DNA from: Bacillota bacterium
Lineage (GTDB): Bacteria > Bacillota > Clostridia > Oscillospirales > Ruminococcaceae
Length of the DNA stretch: 36,130 nt
NCBI GenBank assembly: GCA_023413185.1
Contig: JAEZQD010000113.1
Location: 1 to 36,130, forward strand
Direction of reading: 5' to 3'
Below, one piece after another: positions 1 through 7,770 of the stretch; positions within the stretch are counted from its first letter, which is position 1, and each line of letters starts with the position of its first letter. The notes below the pieces were generated by a model. That model had not been told where the DNA came from, made no database searches, and worked only from the letters and a program-made list of their open reading frames with translations. Both the position numbers and the translations under genes were made by a program.

Positions 1-10
1 CAAACAGGGC

Positions 11-39
11 TTGAAAAAACCACATCGATGTGCTATTGT
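11..39 (+). promoter_or_regulatory. Promoter of the pheST T-box transcript
   Basis: The -35 box TTGAAA (11-16) and the -10 box TATTGT (34-39) are 17 bases apart, and a TG at 31-32 gives an extended -10. Transcription would start near 46, just ahead of Stem I of the T-box leader. Confidence 0.7.
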
Positions 40-49
40 TAATTTTGTT

Positions 50-325
50 ACAACGTGCCGACTGAGAGAGTAACGGTAGCCCTGCCGTCCAAAGAGAATG
101 CGCGCCATCGGCTGAAAGCGCGCAGACGGTAATTACCGCGAAGTTCACTCACGAGCGGCGGCGCTCAACGGCTTATTGCCAAGTAGGTGCCGACGGCTGG
201 TCCCGTTACCGACCGCGAAAAGTGTCCGTTCTTTCTGGGACGGAAATTTGGGTGGTACCACGGAGGTCTTTTATGGCTTTCGCCCCATGGGTAATTGTTT
301 ACCCGGCGGGCGGGAGCTTTTTTTG
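50..325 (+). ncRNA. T-box leader sensing tRNA-Phe, upstream of pheS
   Basis: A tRNA-responsive transcription attenuator. The T-box motif GGGTGGTACCACGG is at 250-263; its UGGU can pair with the ACCA end of uncharged tRNA-Phe (discriminator A). Stem I base is TGAG (63-66) with CTCA (148-151), and CGGTA (74-78) pairs with TACCG (134-138). Between them lie AGTA (69-72) and GAA (140-142), the usual specifier-loop motif, followed by the specifier TTC at 144-146 (Phe) and then an A. A terminator follows at 275-325. Specifier, discriminator partner and downstream gene all agree on phenylalanine. Confidence 0.93.
275..325 (+). terminator. Intrinsic terminator of the pheS T-box
   Basis: GGCTTTCGCC (275-284) region pairs with GGGCGGGAGC (308-317) using two G-U pairs and is followed by a run of Ts (318-324). 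An inner stem GGGTAA/TTACCC sits at 289-304. It should form when charged tRNA-Phe is abundant. Confidence 0.85.
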
Positions 326-375
326 TTGCCGTTTGCCAGAGCAGGCAAAATAGTATTGTCAGGGAAAGGACCGGT

Positions 376-411
376 ATGAGTTATTATGAAGCAGGAGTTA
401 TTACAGATTAA
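376..411 (+). CDS. Possible 11-codon ORF overlapping the pheS start
   Basis: ATG at 376 opens an 11-codon frame ending with TAA at 409-411, in a different frame from pheS. The purine-rich Shine-Dalgarno-like stretch at 361-370 lies 5 bases before this ATG but 15 bases before the pheS ATG at 386. Either the site serves pheS at long spacing or this frame is translated and affects pheS initiation. No homology can be claimed for so short a peptide. Confidence 0.25.
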   Translation: MSYYEAGVITD

Positions 412-1405
412 GCAAATCGCCCTAACGGAGCTTGAACAGGTTTCCTCGCTGCCCGAGCTGGACGCACTGCGCGTGAAGTATCTGGGCAAAAAGGGGGAGC
501 TCACCGCCATACTAAAGCAGATGGGCGCGCTCAGTGCCGAGGAACGCCCCGTAATTGGGCAGCTTGCAAACGAGGTGCGCACCCAGCTTGAGGAGGCTAT
601 TGACCGCTACCAGGCTTCTATTAAGGAAGCGGCGCGTGACAAGGCGCTTGCGTCCGAGCGGCTGGATGTTACCATGCCCGGCAAACGCAAAAAGCTTGGC
701 AAAAAGCACCCGCTCGATGCCGTGCTTGACGAGGTGACCGAAATATTCCTTGGCATGGGCTTTTCGGTTGCAGAGGGTCCCGAGGTGGAGACCTCCTTTT
801 ACAACTTTGACGCATTAAACACCCCGGAGGATCATCCGGCGCGCGACCTGCAGGATACCTTCTATATCTCCGACAACATCGTACTGCGCACCGCTACATC
901 GCCGGTGCAGGTTCACACGATGGAGAATAAAAAGCCCCCCCTTCGCATCATTGCGCCCGGCAGGGTGTACCGCTCTGACGCGGTGGACGCCACCCACTCC
1001 CCGCTGTTTCATCAGATCGAGGGGCTGGTGGTGGATAAGGATATTACCATGTCCGACCTGAAGGGCACGCTGGACGCGTTTGTAAAGGCGTTGTACGGCA
1101 AAGACGTACAGACGCGTTTTCGCCCGCACTTCTTCCCGTTTACCGAGCCTTCCGCCGAGGTGGATATGATGTGCTTTTCGTGCCAAGGCAAGGGCTGCCG
1201 CCTTTGTAAGGGCGAGGGTTGGATCGAGATTTTGGGCTGCGGCATGGTACACCCCAACGTACTCTCGATCTGCGGCATAGACCCCGAGCAGTACAGCGGC
1301 TTTGCGTTTGGCGTGGGTCTTGAACGCATCGTCATGCGGCGCTATAACATTGATGACCTGCGCCACCTATACGACAATGACGTGCGGTTTTTGGCACAGT
1401 TCTAA
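386..1405 (+). CDS. pheS: Phenylalanyl-tRNA synthetase alpha subunit
   Basis: Catalytic subunit of the alpha2beta2 class II synthetase that charges tRNA-Phe with phenylalanine in the cytoplasm. It has 339 residues, normal for bacterial PheS. The N-terminal coiled coil runs over about residues 1-100. Motif 2 (FHQIEGLVVDK) is near residue 210, a Cys-rich loop (CFSCQGKGCRLC) near 265, and motif 3 (FGVGLERIVMRR) near 310. The ATG at 386 is chosen because the frame has a stop at 377-379 and MKQELLQIKQ matches the family N-terminus. The only visible Shine-Dalgarno-like sequence is rather far away (15 bases). pheT follows after 66 bases and both are governed by the T-box. Confidence 0.98.
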   Translation: MKQELLQIKQIALTELEQVSSLPELDALRVKYLGKKGELTAILKQMGALSAEERPVIGQLANEVRTQLEEAIDRYQASIKEAARDKALASERLDVTMPGKRKKLGKKHPLDAVLDEVTEIFLGMGFSVAEGPEVETSFYNFDALNTPEDHPARDLQDTFYISDNIVLRTATSPVQVHTMENKKPPLRIIAPGRVYRSDAVDATHSPLFHQIEGLVVDKDITMSDLKGTLDAFVKALYGKDVQTRFRPHFFPFTEPSAEVDMMCFSCQGKGCRLCKGEGWIEILGCGMVHPNVLSICGIDPEQYSGFAFGVGLERIVMRRYNIDDLRHLYDNDVRFLAQF

Positions 1406-1471
1406 AACAATAGCGCAAACGCGCTTATACAATGAGTTGTATCGCCGCTACGCGGCGGGATGGAGGGCAAT

Positions 1472-3847
1472 ATGAATCTATCGATGAGATGGTTGAGCGA
1501 ATATGTAACGATAACCAAATCGCCCCGCGAGTTCACCGAGGGCATGACGATGTCCGGCTCTAAGGTGGAGGGCTACGAGACCGAGGGCGAGGAGATACGC
1601 AATGTCGTGGTCGGCAGGGTGCTATCGGTAACGCAGCACCCCGACGCCGATAAGCTGGTGGTCTGCAGCGTGGATGTGGGCGCCGAGCAACCGGTACAGA
1701 TTGTAACGGGCGCCACCAACGTAACAGAAGGCGCCATGGTTCCGGTTGCGCTGGACGGCTCTACGCTGCCGGGCGGCGTAAAGATTAAAAAGGGCAAGCT
1801 GCGCGGTGTGGAGTCCTGCGGAATGCTGTGCTCGCTGAGCGAGCTCGCCCTTACCGTCAACGACTTCCCCTATGCGATTGAGGACGGCATCTTTATACTT
1901 GAGGAGAACTGCGCCGTAGGGCAGGACATCCGCGAGGCGATTGGGCTTAATGACGTGAAGGTGGAGTTTGAGGTAACCTCCAACCGCCCCGATTGCCTGT
2001 CGGTTATCGGTCTTGCGCGCGAAGCCGCCGTGACGTTTGGCGAGGAGCTGATGCTTCACGCCCCCGTGGTGAAGCAATCGGGCGGCGATATTGGCGAGCT
2101 GTTGTCGGTTACCATCGAAAACACCGCCCTCTGCCCGCGTTACAGTGCCCGCGTGGTGAAGAATGTGCGCATTGCGCCGTCCCCCCGCTGGATGCGCGAG
2201 CGGTTACGGGCCAGCGGCGTGCGCCCCATCAACAACCTGGTGGACATTACAAACTATGTCATGCTCGAGTACGGTCAGCCGATGCACGCGTTTGACCACC
2301 GGTATGTAACGGGCAAACAGATTATTGTGCGTAACGCAAAACCCGGCGAGACCATTACCACGCTTGACGGGGTGGAGCGCACGCTATCCCCCGAGATGCT
2401 CGTGATTGCGGACAGCGAAAAGCCGGTAGCCGTCGCGGGCGTAATGGGCGGCGAGTACAGCGGCATCATGGACGACACCGACACTGTGGTGTTCGAGTCG
2501 GCAGTGTTTCACGGGGCTTCGGTACGCACCACCTCCAAAAAGCTCGGCATGCGAACCGAGGCCTCCGGACGGTTTGAAAAAGGGCTTGACCCCGCAAATA
2601 CCCTGCCCGCATTGGAGCGCGCGTGCGAGCTGGTGGAGCTGCTTGGGGCGGGCGACGTAGTAAACGGGCTGATTGACGCGGATTATTCCGACAAGTCCCC
2701 CCGTACCGTAACGCTTGAGCCTGAATGGATTAACCGCTTTATCGGCATTGACCTGCCCGAAACCGAGATGGTGCGCATCCTTACCTCCCTGGGGTTTGGG
2801 TGTGACGGCAGGACGATTACCATACCCAGCTTCCGCGCCGATGTGGCGCACAAGGCGGACATCGCAGAGGAGATTGCGCGCATCTACGGCTACAACAACA
2901 TCCCCGTCACCGCCCTGCGCGGCATGGCGGACGGCGCACTCACCCCCGAGCAGCAGTTTAACCGCACCATCAGCGAGGTAATGCGTGCCTGCGGCTGCGA
3001 CCAGGTGCAAACCTATTCCTTCATCAGCCCCAAATACTACGATAAGATTCGCCTGCCCGCCGACAGCATCCTGCGCAACAGCGTAACCATCCGCAACCCT
3101 CTGGGCGAAGAAACCAGCGTGATGCGCACCACGATGCTTCCCTCTATTTTAGAGGTGCTTGCCCGCAACTACAACAACCGCAACCCCGAGGCAATGCTGT
3201 TTGAAACAGGCACCATCTATGTGAAAAATGCAAATCCCGACAAGCTGCCGCACGAAAGCGGCGTGCTCAGCATCGGGCTGTATGGTCCGGACACTGACTA
3301 CTATACCCTTAAGGGCATTGTCGAGGCATTGATGAATACCATCTGCGCCGAGGCGGATTACGCGGCTGTCACCGACGCACCCACCTTCCATCCCGGACGC
3401 TGTGCCGAGATTCTGTTGGGCGGTCTTCGCGCGGGTATGATGGGCGAGATCCATCCGCAGGTTGCCGACAACTACGGCATCGGCACACGCTGCTATGTCG
3501 CGTCTGTGGATGTAGACGCGCTCTTTGCGGCGCGCACCGCGGAAAAGACCTACAAGCCGCTGCCCAAGTACCCCGCAGTCACCCGCGACATCGCGCTGAT
3601 CTGCGACGAGGAGCTGCCGGTGCTGACGCTGGAAAAGGCCATCCGAACCGCGGCGGGCAAACTGCTTGAGTCGGTGTCACTATTCGACGTTTACCGCGGC
3701 AAGCAGCTGGGCGAGAACAAAAAGAGCCTTGCGTTTAGTCTGGTGCTGCGCTCTGCCGAAGGGACGCTGACCGACGAACAGGCGGATGCCGCAATGAAAC
3801 GCATACTAAAGGCGGCCGAGGCGCTGGGCGCACAAAGGCGCGCGTAA
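1472..3847 (+). CDS. pheT: Phenylalanyl-tRNA synthetase beta subunit
   Basis: Beta subunit of PheRS, 791 residues, full length. Domains in order: the tRNA-binding (EMAP-like) domain at about 40-155; the B3/B4 editing region at about 200-390 (the GRFEKGLDP segment near 360 is typical); the B5 domain at about 400-470; the catalytic-like core; and a C-terminal anticodon-binding FDX-ACB domain starting near YKPLPKYPAVTRDIALI. The start at 1472 is preferred over the in-frame ATG at 1460 because GGAGGG at 1462-1467 lies just before 1472, and the product then begins MNLSMRWLSEYV like its relatives. It forms an operon with pheS and is followed by a strong terminator. Confidence 0.98.
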   Translation: MNLSMRWLSEYVTITKSPREFTEGMTMSGSKVEGYETEGEEIRNVVVGRVLSVTQHPDADKLVVCSVDVGAEQPVQIVTGATNVTEGAMVPVALDGSTLPGGVKIKKGKLRGVESCGMLCSLSELALTVNDFPYAIEDGIFILEENCAVGQDIREAIGLNDVKVEFEVTSNRPDCLSVIGLAREAAVTFGEELMLHAPVVKQSGGDIGELLSVTIENTALCPRYSARVVKNVRIAPSPRWMRERLRASGVRPINNLVDITNYVMLEYGQPMHAFDHRYVTGKQIIVRNAKPGETITTLDGVERTLSPEMLVIADSEKPVAVAGVMGGEYSGIMDDTDTVVFESAVFHGASVRTTSKKLGMRTEASGRFEKGLDPANTLPALERACELVELLGAGDVVNGLIDADYSDKSPRTVTLEPEWINRFIGIDLPETEMVRILTSLGFGCDGRTITIPSFRADVAHKADIAEEIARIYGYNNIPVTALRGMADGALTPEQQFNRTISEVMRACGCDQVQTYSFISPKYYDKIRLPADSILRNSVTIRNPLGEETSVMRTTMLPSILEVLARNYNNRNPEAMLFETGTIYVKNANPDKLPHESGVLSIGLYGPDTDYYTLKGIVEALMNTICAEADYAAVTDAPTFHPGRCAEILLGGLRAGMMGEIHPQVADNYGIGTRCYVASVDVDALFAARTAEKTYKPLPKYPAVTRDIALICDEELPVLTLEKAIRTAAGKLLESVSLFDVYRGKQLGENKKSLAFSLVLRSAEGTLTDEQADAAMKRILKAAEALGAQRRA

Positions 3848-3856
3848 CAAGGATGA

Positions 3857-3886
3857 GGGCGACCGTTTTTGTCGGTCGCCCTTTTT
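3857..3886 (+). terminator. Terminator of pheST
   Basis: GGGCGACCG (3857-3865) pairs perfectly with CGGTCGCCC (3873-3881), with five Ts after it. Confidence 0.93.
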
Positions 3887-3934
3887 CTGTAATCGATTTC
3901 AAAGATTGTTCATAATTTTTGGGCAGTCGTAATA

Positions 3935-3963
3935 TTGATATATTCTGCTAATTGGTGTATGCT
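3935..3963 (+). promoter_or_regulatory. Promoter upstream of ireB
   Basis: TTGATA (3935-3940), 17-base spacer, TATGCT (3958-3963). The start codon of ireB lies about 100 bases further on. Confidence 0.6.
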
Positions 3964-4060
3964 ATAGAAAAGGGTAGGACGAACAAACATTTTCGACCCA
4001 TACGGTTTTACCCGGTTTAACCACTGTCATGCATGTGTGTTTGCAAAGGAGGTTTTTATT

Positions 4061-4306
4061 ATGAATGATCCGACCATTTCCTTTTCCATTCATGACGATA
4101 AACAGGTTGAGATGAAAAAGACGCTGACTACAATCTACGATGCGTTGCGCCAAAAGGGCTACAACCCAATTAATCAGATTGTCGGTTACATTCTTTCTGA
4201 AGACCCCACCTACATCACCACACACAACAACGCGCGCAGCCTGATTCGCCGCATAGACCGCGACGAACTTTTGCAGGCTCTGGTTAAGTCGTATCTAGAC
4301 GATTAG
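4061..4306 (+). CDS. ireB: IreB family regulatory phosphoprotein (UPF0297, YrzL-like)
   Basis: A small cytoplasmic protein of 81 residues. In Enterococcus the homologue is phosphorylated by the PASTA kinase IreK and restrains cell-wall stress and cephalosporin resistance. The sequence is a full-length match in character: the FSIHDDKQVEMKKTL start, the central GYNPINQIVGYILSEDPTYIT and the ending NARSLIRRIDRDELL. The ATG at 4061 follows AAAGGAGG (4045-4052); the longer in-frame start at 4037 lacks a site. In Bacillus the gene precedes ruvX (yrrK) and yrzB; here ruvX is at 19373, so that cluster is broken. Confidence 0.95.
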   Translation: MNDPTISFSIHDDKQVEMKKTLTTIYDALRQKGYNPINQIVGYILSEDPTYITTHNNARSLIRRIDRDELLQALVKSYLDD

Positions 4307-4333
4307 CGCGCCCTTTGTTGCGGTATCTTTTGT

Positions 4334-4375
4334 AAAGCGGTCTTCGAAAGAGAGATTCTGACGAGCCGCTTTTTT
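4334..4375 (+). terminator. Probable terminator of ireB
   Basis: AAAGCGG (4334-4340) pairs with CCGCTTT (4366-4372), followed by further Ts. The loop is long and partly self-paired. Confidence 0.6.
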
Positions 4376-4386
4376 CTATTATTCGG

Positions 4387-4416
4387 CTGATACCGCCATA
4401 CCGTGTGCGCTATAAT
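4387..4416 (+). promoter_or_regulatory. Promoter of the 4516 gene
   Basis: A consensus TATAAT at 4411-4416 with a weaker -35, CTGATA (4387-4392), 18 bases upstream. Confidence 0.55.
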
Positions 4417-4515
4417 GGTTTAGGAGCGTTTGGCTAAGCGCATAATGGATTGAGTAACAAACAAGAGTATTATGACCATTTTATATTGAATCGGGACGAG
4501 AAGGAGGACTTTACA

Positions 4516-4839
4516 ATGTCTGAAAAGAAACCTGCCCCTCAGAAGGGCAAGACCCTTACGTACCACGGCAAGCCGCTTGTTCGCTGCGGCAACACCATCT
4601 ATTACGGCCTTGCCGAGGAAAAATTTATGCTAAAGCTGGAGGTTTTAGAGTCGAAGCCGGTGGATGACACGGAGTTTGCCAGCCGTGTGGCGGTAAACCT
4701 TGTTTCGTTTGATAACGGCGGCAATCAGCGTATTATCAAACACGGCGAAAAGTCGGGCGTGTTTGACGCGCTGGACATCGGCGTCGTATGGCTGGAGCGC
4801 ACACTTTCCGAACAAAAGACGAAAGAGCTAAAGCAATAA
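4516..4839 (+). CDS. Conserved hypothetical protein, 107 residues
   Basis: I do not recognise a named family. The product is soluble, with a lysine-rich N-terminus (MSEKKPAPQKGKTL) and then alternating hydrophobic strands (PLVRCGNTIYYG, FMLKLEVLES, RVAVNLVSF) ending in DALDIGVVWLERTLSE, which suggests a compact alpha/beta or beta-rich fold. There is no signal peptide or membrane segment. The ATG at 4516 is preferred over an in-frame start at 4450 because AGAAGGAGG ends at 4507. It has its own promoter and terminator, so it looks monocistronic. It sits where Bacillus would have ruvX and yrzB, but it does not resemble either. Confidence 0.8.
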   Translation: MSEKKPAPQKGKTLTYHGKPLVRCGNTIYYGLAEEKFMLKLEVLESKPVDDTEFASRVAVNLVSFDNGGNQRIIKHGEKSGVFDALDIGVVWLERTLSEQKTKELKQ

Positions 4840-4856
4840 GTATTAAAACTACAATT

Positions 4857-4905
4857 AAAAATGCGTCTTGATTTGGCTGTTAAAGCCACTTCAGGGCGCA
4901 TTTTT
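4857..4905 (+). terminator. Terminator of the 4516 gene
   Basis: AAAATGCG (4857-4864) pairs with CGCATTTT (4897-4904), with an inner GGCTG..AGCC stem and T-rich 3' arm. A-richness on the 5' side could make it work on the opposite strand as well. Confidence 0.8.
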
Positions 4906-5021
4906 ACAATAGAACCTTATTACTGACCCTTTATGAACTATGCAGTAGCTTTATTAATGGTTTTCTTTTTAGCAAAAATATGCTATTATGAGAATGGTAA
5001 TTGTTTCTAATCTGTTTAAAA

Positions 5022-5051
5022 TAGAAAAGGGATGTAATCACACCCCTTTTC
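5022..5051 (-). terminator. Terminator of the PdaA-like gene
   Basis: GAAAAGGG (5024-5031) pairs with CCCTTTTC (5044-5051). Read on the - strand the hairpin comes 7 bases after the stop codon and is followed by a short T-rich tail. Confidence 0.65.
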
Positions 5052-5057
5052 AATCGG

Positions 5058-6056
5058 TTAATCCTCAATCTGTGCATCCTGCGCAGGCTCGGTTGCCGCT
5101 TGCTGTTGCTGCTTCTCCCCCTCCAAATCAAACGCCGAGAACTCGTAGCCCTTTGCACGGATAGTATCGATAAACGCGCCAAGTATCGCGTCGTTGTCTT
5201 TGGATACGGCGTGCAGCAGATAGATGCCGCCCGAATGAGGTGATTTGGTGGTTGCGGCAAGCGCCGCGTCATAACCCATCTGGTTGTTTACATCCCAGTC
5301 CTTGTACGCGAAGCTCCACAGCACGTTGAGGTACCCAAGCGAATGGGTCAGCGCCAATGTCTGCTCCGAGAACGCGCCTTCCGGCGGGCGGAACAGCCAC
5401 ATCTCGTACCCGAAGTTCTGCAACACATAGTCGTGCAATGTCATAATCTCGGTTTTACACTCGTCTAGGCTGATGGTCGTCATGTTCGGATGCTTGGTGC
5501 TGTGGTTACCCACAATATGCCCTTCGTCTATCATTCGTTGCACGAGCTGTGGGTTACTTTTGGCGTATGGATAGGTAATAAAGAACACCGCACTCACGCG
5601 TTTTTCCTTGAGCGTATCGAGGATGGATGCGGTATAGCCGTTTTCGTAGCCCTCATCGAAGGTCAAATAGACGTTGCCGTTTTTCGGCGCAATAAAATAT
5701 GCGCCGTATTTGCCATACTTGTCCTGCAGCCGCACCGGTTCTTCGGGTCTGCCGTCCTTATCGAACCGGTTGCCCGGTCCCCATTGAACCTGCGAGGAGC
5801 CAAGTGCCGCGATGTCCTCATACTGCTCCGAGATTGCGGGGCGTACGGGCGCGTCGGGCAGCTCGGGCGGGGCGGACTCCACCTTGGGTATGCTGGGTGT
5901 TGCATCGGGCAGCTCGGATGCGGTGGACGGCGTATTGTTTGCATCCGACGATGAGACGCCGCTGGATGCTCCATCGAGCAGCGAATAGGTGCATGAGGTT
6001 AACATAAGAAGCGCGAATACAATCATTGCTGTTTTTGCTACAATGTTATATTTCAA
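5058..6056 (-). CDS. pdaA: Polysaccharide deacetylase lipoprotein, PdaA-like (muramic delta-lactam type)
   Basis: A predicted membrane-anchored peptidoglycan deacetylase (NodB fold, carbohydrate esterase 4). The motif TFDEGYENGYT near residue 132, NHSTKH near 183, RPPEGAFSE near 220 and the segment WSFAYKDWD are those of PdaA, which deacetylates muramic acid on the way to delta-lactam in spore cortex. The first motif has Glu where classical members have Asp and B. subtilis PdaA has Asn. The start is placed at a TTG (6056): AAGGGG lies about 10 bases ahead, and the product then has a short signal peptide with lipobox LTSC (Cys22). A Ser/Pro/Ala-rich linker follows (about 25-75). It has its own promoter and terminator. 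The exact substrate remains inferred. Confidence 0.85.
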   Translation of the reverse strand: MKYNIVAKTAMIVFALLMLTSCTYSLLDGASSGVSSSDANNTPSTASELPDATPSIPKVESAPPELPDAPVRPAISEQYEDIAALGSSQVQWGPGNRFDKDGRPEEPVRLQDKYGKYGAYFIAPKNGNVYLTFDEGYENGYTASILDTLKEKRVSAVFFITYPYAKSNPQLVQRMIDEGHIVGNHSTKHPNMTTISLDECKTEIMTLHDYVLQNFGYEMWLFRPPEGAFSEQTLALTHSLGYLNVLWSFAYKDWDVNNQMGYDAALAATTKSPHSGGIYLLHAVSKDNDAILGAFIDTIRAKGYEFSAFDLEGEKQQQQAATEPAQDAQIED

Positions 6057-6126
6057 ATCACATGATCCCCTTAATTCCAATTGTAGTTTGTTTGCATAAT
6101 TTTCTTTTTGCTTTCCCTTACTTAAC

Positions 6127-6155
6127 ACGATACGACAAAATTCACACTGTGTCAA
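6127..6155 (-). promoter_or_regulatory. Promoter of the PdaA-like gene
   Basis: On the - strand TTGACA (6155-6150), 17 bases, TATCGT (6132-6127). The -35 overlaps the short palindrome ACACTGTGT. Confidence 0.7.
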
Positions 6156-6231
6156 GCTACCTGTATAGTGTTTGAATCGGCAGTGTTTTCATGCGATAAA
6201 GTTTGTGTTTGGCGTATTTTACACATTTTCA

Positions 6232-6261
6232 TTCACTATTGATGATGATAAATGGTATAAT
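6232..6261 (+). promoter_or_regulatory. Promoter of eno
   Basis: TATAAT at 6256-6261 preceded by TGG, an extended -10 arrangement, with a weak -35 TTCACT at 6232-6237. Confidence 0.6.
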
Positions 6262-6319
6262 TTAGATGATTCAGTGAAAAATATAGATTGATTTTAATGA
6301 GCGAAGGAGCGATTAAGTT

Positions 6320-7603
6320 ATGAGTAAAGCAACCATTGTAAAGGTACAAGGACGAGAGGTTCTCGATTCACGCGCAAACCCGACGGTAGAGGCACAGGTG
6401 ACGCTGAGCGACGGCACAACCGCCATTGCAAGCGTACCAAGCGGTGCCTCCACCGGTATATTTGAGGCGCACGAGCTGCGCGACGGCGACGCCAAAAGGT
6501 ACGGTGGAAAAGGCGTGGCCAAAGCAGTCGCAAACATCAATGGTGCCATTCACAAGGCGCTTTGTGGCATGAGCATCAACAGCCTGCGCGAGATTGACGA
6601 CGCCATGATTGCGCTTGACGGTACCGAGAACAAGAAGAAGCTCGGCGCAAACGCAATGCTTGCCGTTTCGCTGGCTACGGCGCGCGCCGCCGCCGACAGC
6701 CTTGGGCTTCCACTATACCGCTATTTGGGCGGGGTACAGGGACGCATGATGCCTGTGCCGATGATGAACATCCTAAACGGCGGCGCACATGCCTCCAACA
6801 ACGTGGATATTCAGGAATTTATGATTATGCCGGTCGGTGCTTCCTCCTTCCGAGAGGGACTGCGCTGCTGTGCAGAGATCTACGCCGCACTGGGCAAGCT
6901 GCTTAAAAAGAAAGGCCTTGCAACCGCAGTAGGCGACGAGGGCGGCTTTGCCCCCGACCTTGCCAGCGACGAGGACGCCATCAAGCTGATTCTTGAGGCA
7001 ACAGAGGCCGCAGGCTACGTGGGCGGAGATGACATTATGATCGCCATCGACGCCGCGTCCTCCGAATGGTATGAGGATGGCACGATTAGGCTGCCGAAGA
7101 AGGGCACAACCTTTACCGCCGACGAGCTTGTTGACTATTGGGCTGACCTTGTGGAGAGATACCCCATTATATCGATTGAGGACGGCGTGGGCGAGGATGA
7201 CTGGGAGGCTTGGCAGAAGCTGACCGCCCGCCTTGGCAACAAGCTGCAGCTGGTGGGCGACGACCTTTTTGTCACCAACGTCAAGCGTCTGAAGAAAGGT
7301 ATTGATGAGGGCGCGGCAAACTCCATTCTGGTTAAGGTTAACCAGATCGGTACGCTCAGCGAGGCGCTGGATGCCGTGCTGATGGCGCAGAAGGCCGACT
7401 ATACCAACGTCATATCCCACCGCAGCGGCGAAACCGAGGATAGCTTTATCGCCGACATTGCCGTAGCCACCAACGCCGGACAGATTAAAACCGGCGCCCC
7501 CTGCCGCAGTGACCGCGTTGCAAAATACAACCGTCTGCTGCGCATAGAAGAAGATCTTGGCGCTGCCGCCATCTATGCGGGCAAGAAAACCTTCCGCAGG
7601 TAA
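6320..7603 (+). CDS. eno: Enolase
   Basis: Phosphopyruvate hydratase of glycolysis: 2-phosphoglycerate to phosphoenolpyruvate, Mg-dependent, cytoplasmic. The 427 residues cover the complete protein. The N-terminal domain contains REVLDSRANPTVE and SGASTGIFEAHELRDGD. The barrel carries MMNILNGGAHASNNVDIQEFMIMP, GDEGGFAPDL, SIEDGVGEDDW, LVGDDLFVTN, LVKVNQIGTL (the catalytic Lys region) and the ISHRSGETED signature. GAAGGAG lies before the ATG. The gene is monocistronic, with its own promoter and terminator; it is not next to other glycolytic genes. Confidence 0.99.
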   Translation: MSKATIVKVQGREVLDSRANPTVEAQVTLSDGTTAIASVPSGASTGIFEAHELRDGDAKRYGGKGVAKAVANINGAIHKALCGMSINSLREIDDAMIALDGTENKKKLGANAMLAVSLATARAAADSLGLPLYRYLGGVQGRMMPVPMMNILNGGAHASNNVDIQEFMIMPVGASSFREGLRCCAEIYAALGKLLKKKGLATAVGDEGGFAPDLASDEDAIKLILEATEAAGYVGGDDIMIAIDAASSEWYEDGTIRLPKKGTTFTADELVDYWADLVERYPIISIEDGVGEDDWEAWQKLTARLGNKLQLVGDDLFVTNVKRLKKGIDEGAANSILVKVNQIGTLSEALDAVLMAQKADYTNVISHRSGETEDSFIADIAVATNAGQIKTGAPCRSDRVAKYNRLLRIEEDLGAAAIYAGKKTFRR

Positions 7604-7623
7604 AGGCTGTTTCGCAGTTTGGC

Positions 7624-7666
7624 ATGCCTGTCCTAGTTTTTTTGACAGGGCAGGCATTGCTTTTTT
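7624..7666 (+). terminator. Terminator of eno
   Basis: ATGCCTGTCC (7624-7633) pairs with GGGCAGGCAT (7648-7657) including one G-U, and a six-T run follows at 7661-7666. Confidence 0.85.
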
Positions 7667-7721
7667 ACCGTTTTGGGTCTATACTGATTGTTGGTTGCTA
7701 TGGCACCGACCTCGAGATAGA

Positions 7722-7739
7722 TTGACTCTTTTTAGTCAA
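7722..7739. repeat. Inverted repeat upstream of the CofE-like gene
   Basis: TTGACT (7722-7727) and AGTCAA (7734-7739) are perfect inverted arms around a 6-base T-rich centre, about 30 bases before the start codon. It could be an operator or just a -35-like sequence; nothing decides between them. Confidence 0.4.
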
Positions 7740-7770
7740 AGATTAGCATGAAGATGGGACGGGAACGGAT

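Noticed and set aside
176..379. 67-codon + strand frame in the pheS leader
   Set aside because: It overlaps the T-box specifier-to-terminator region, has no ribosome site and low-complexity Arg/Gly composition; the RNA function explains the DNA.
6773..7657. 294-codon - strand frame opposite eno
   Set aside because: Shadow of enolase caused by codon bias; no ribosome site or motif.
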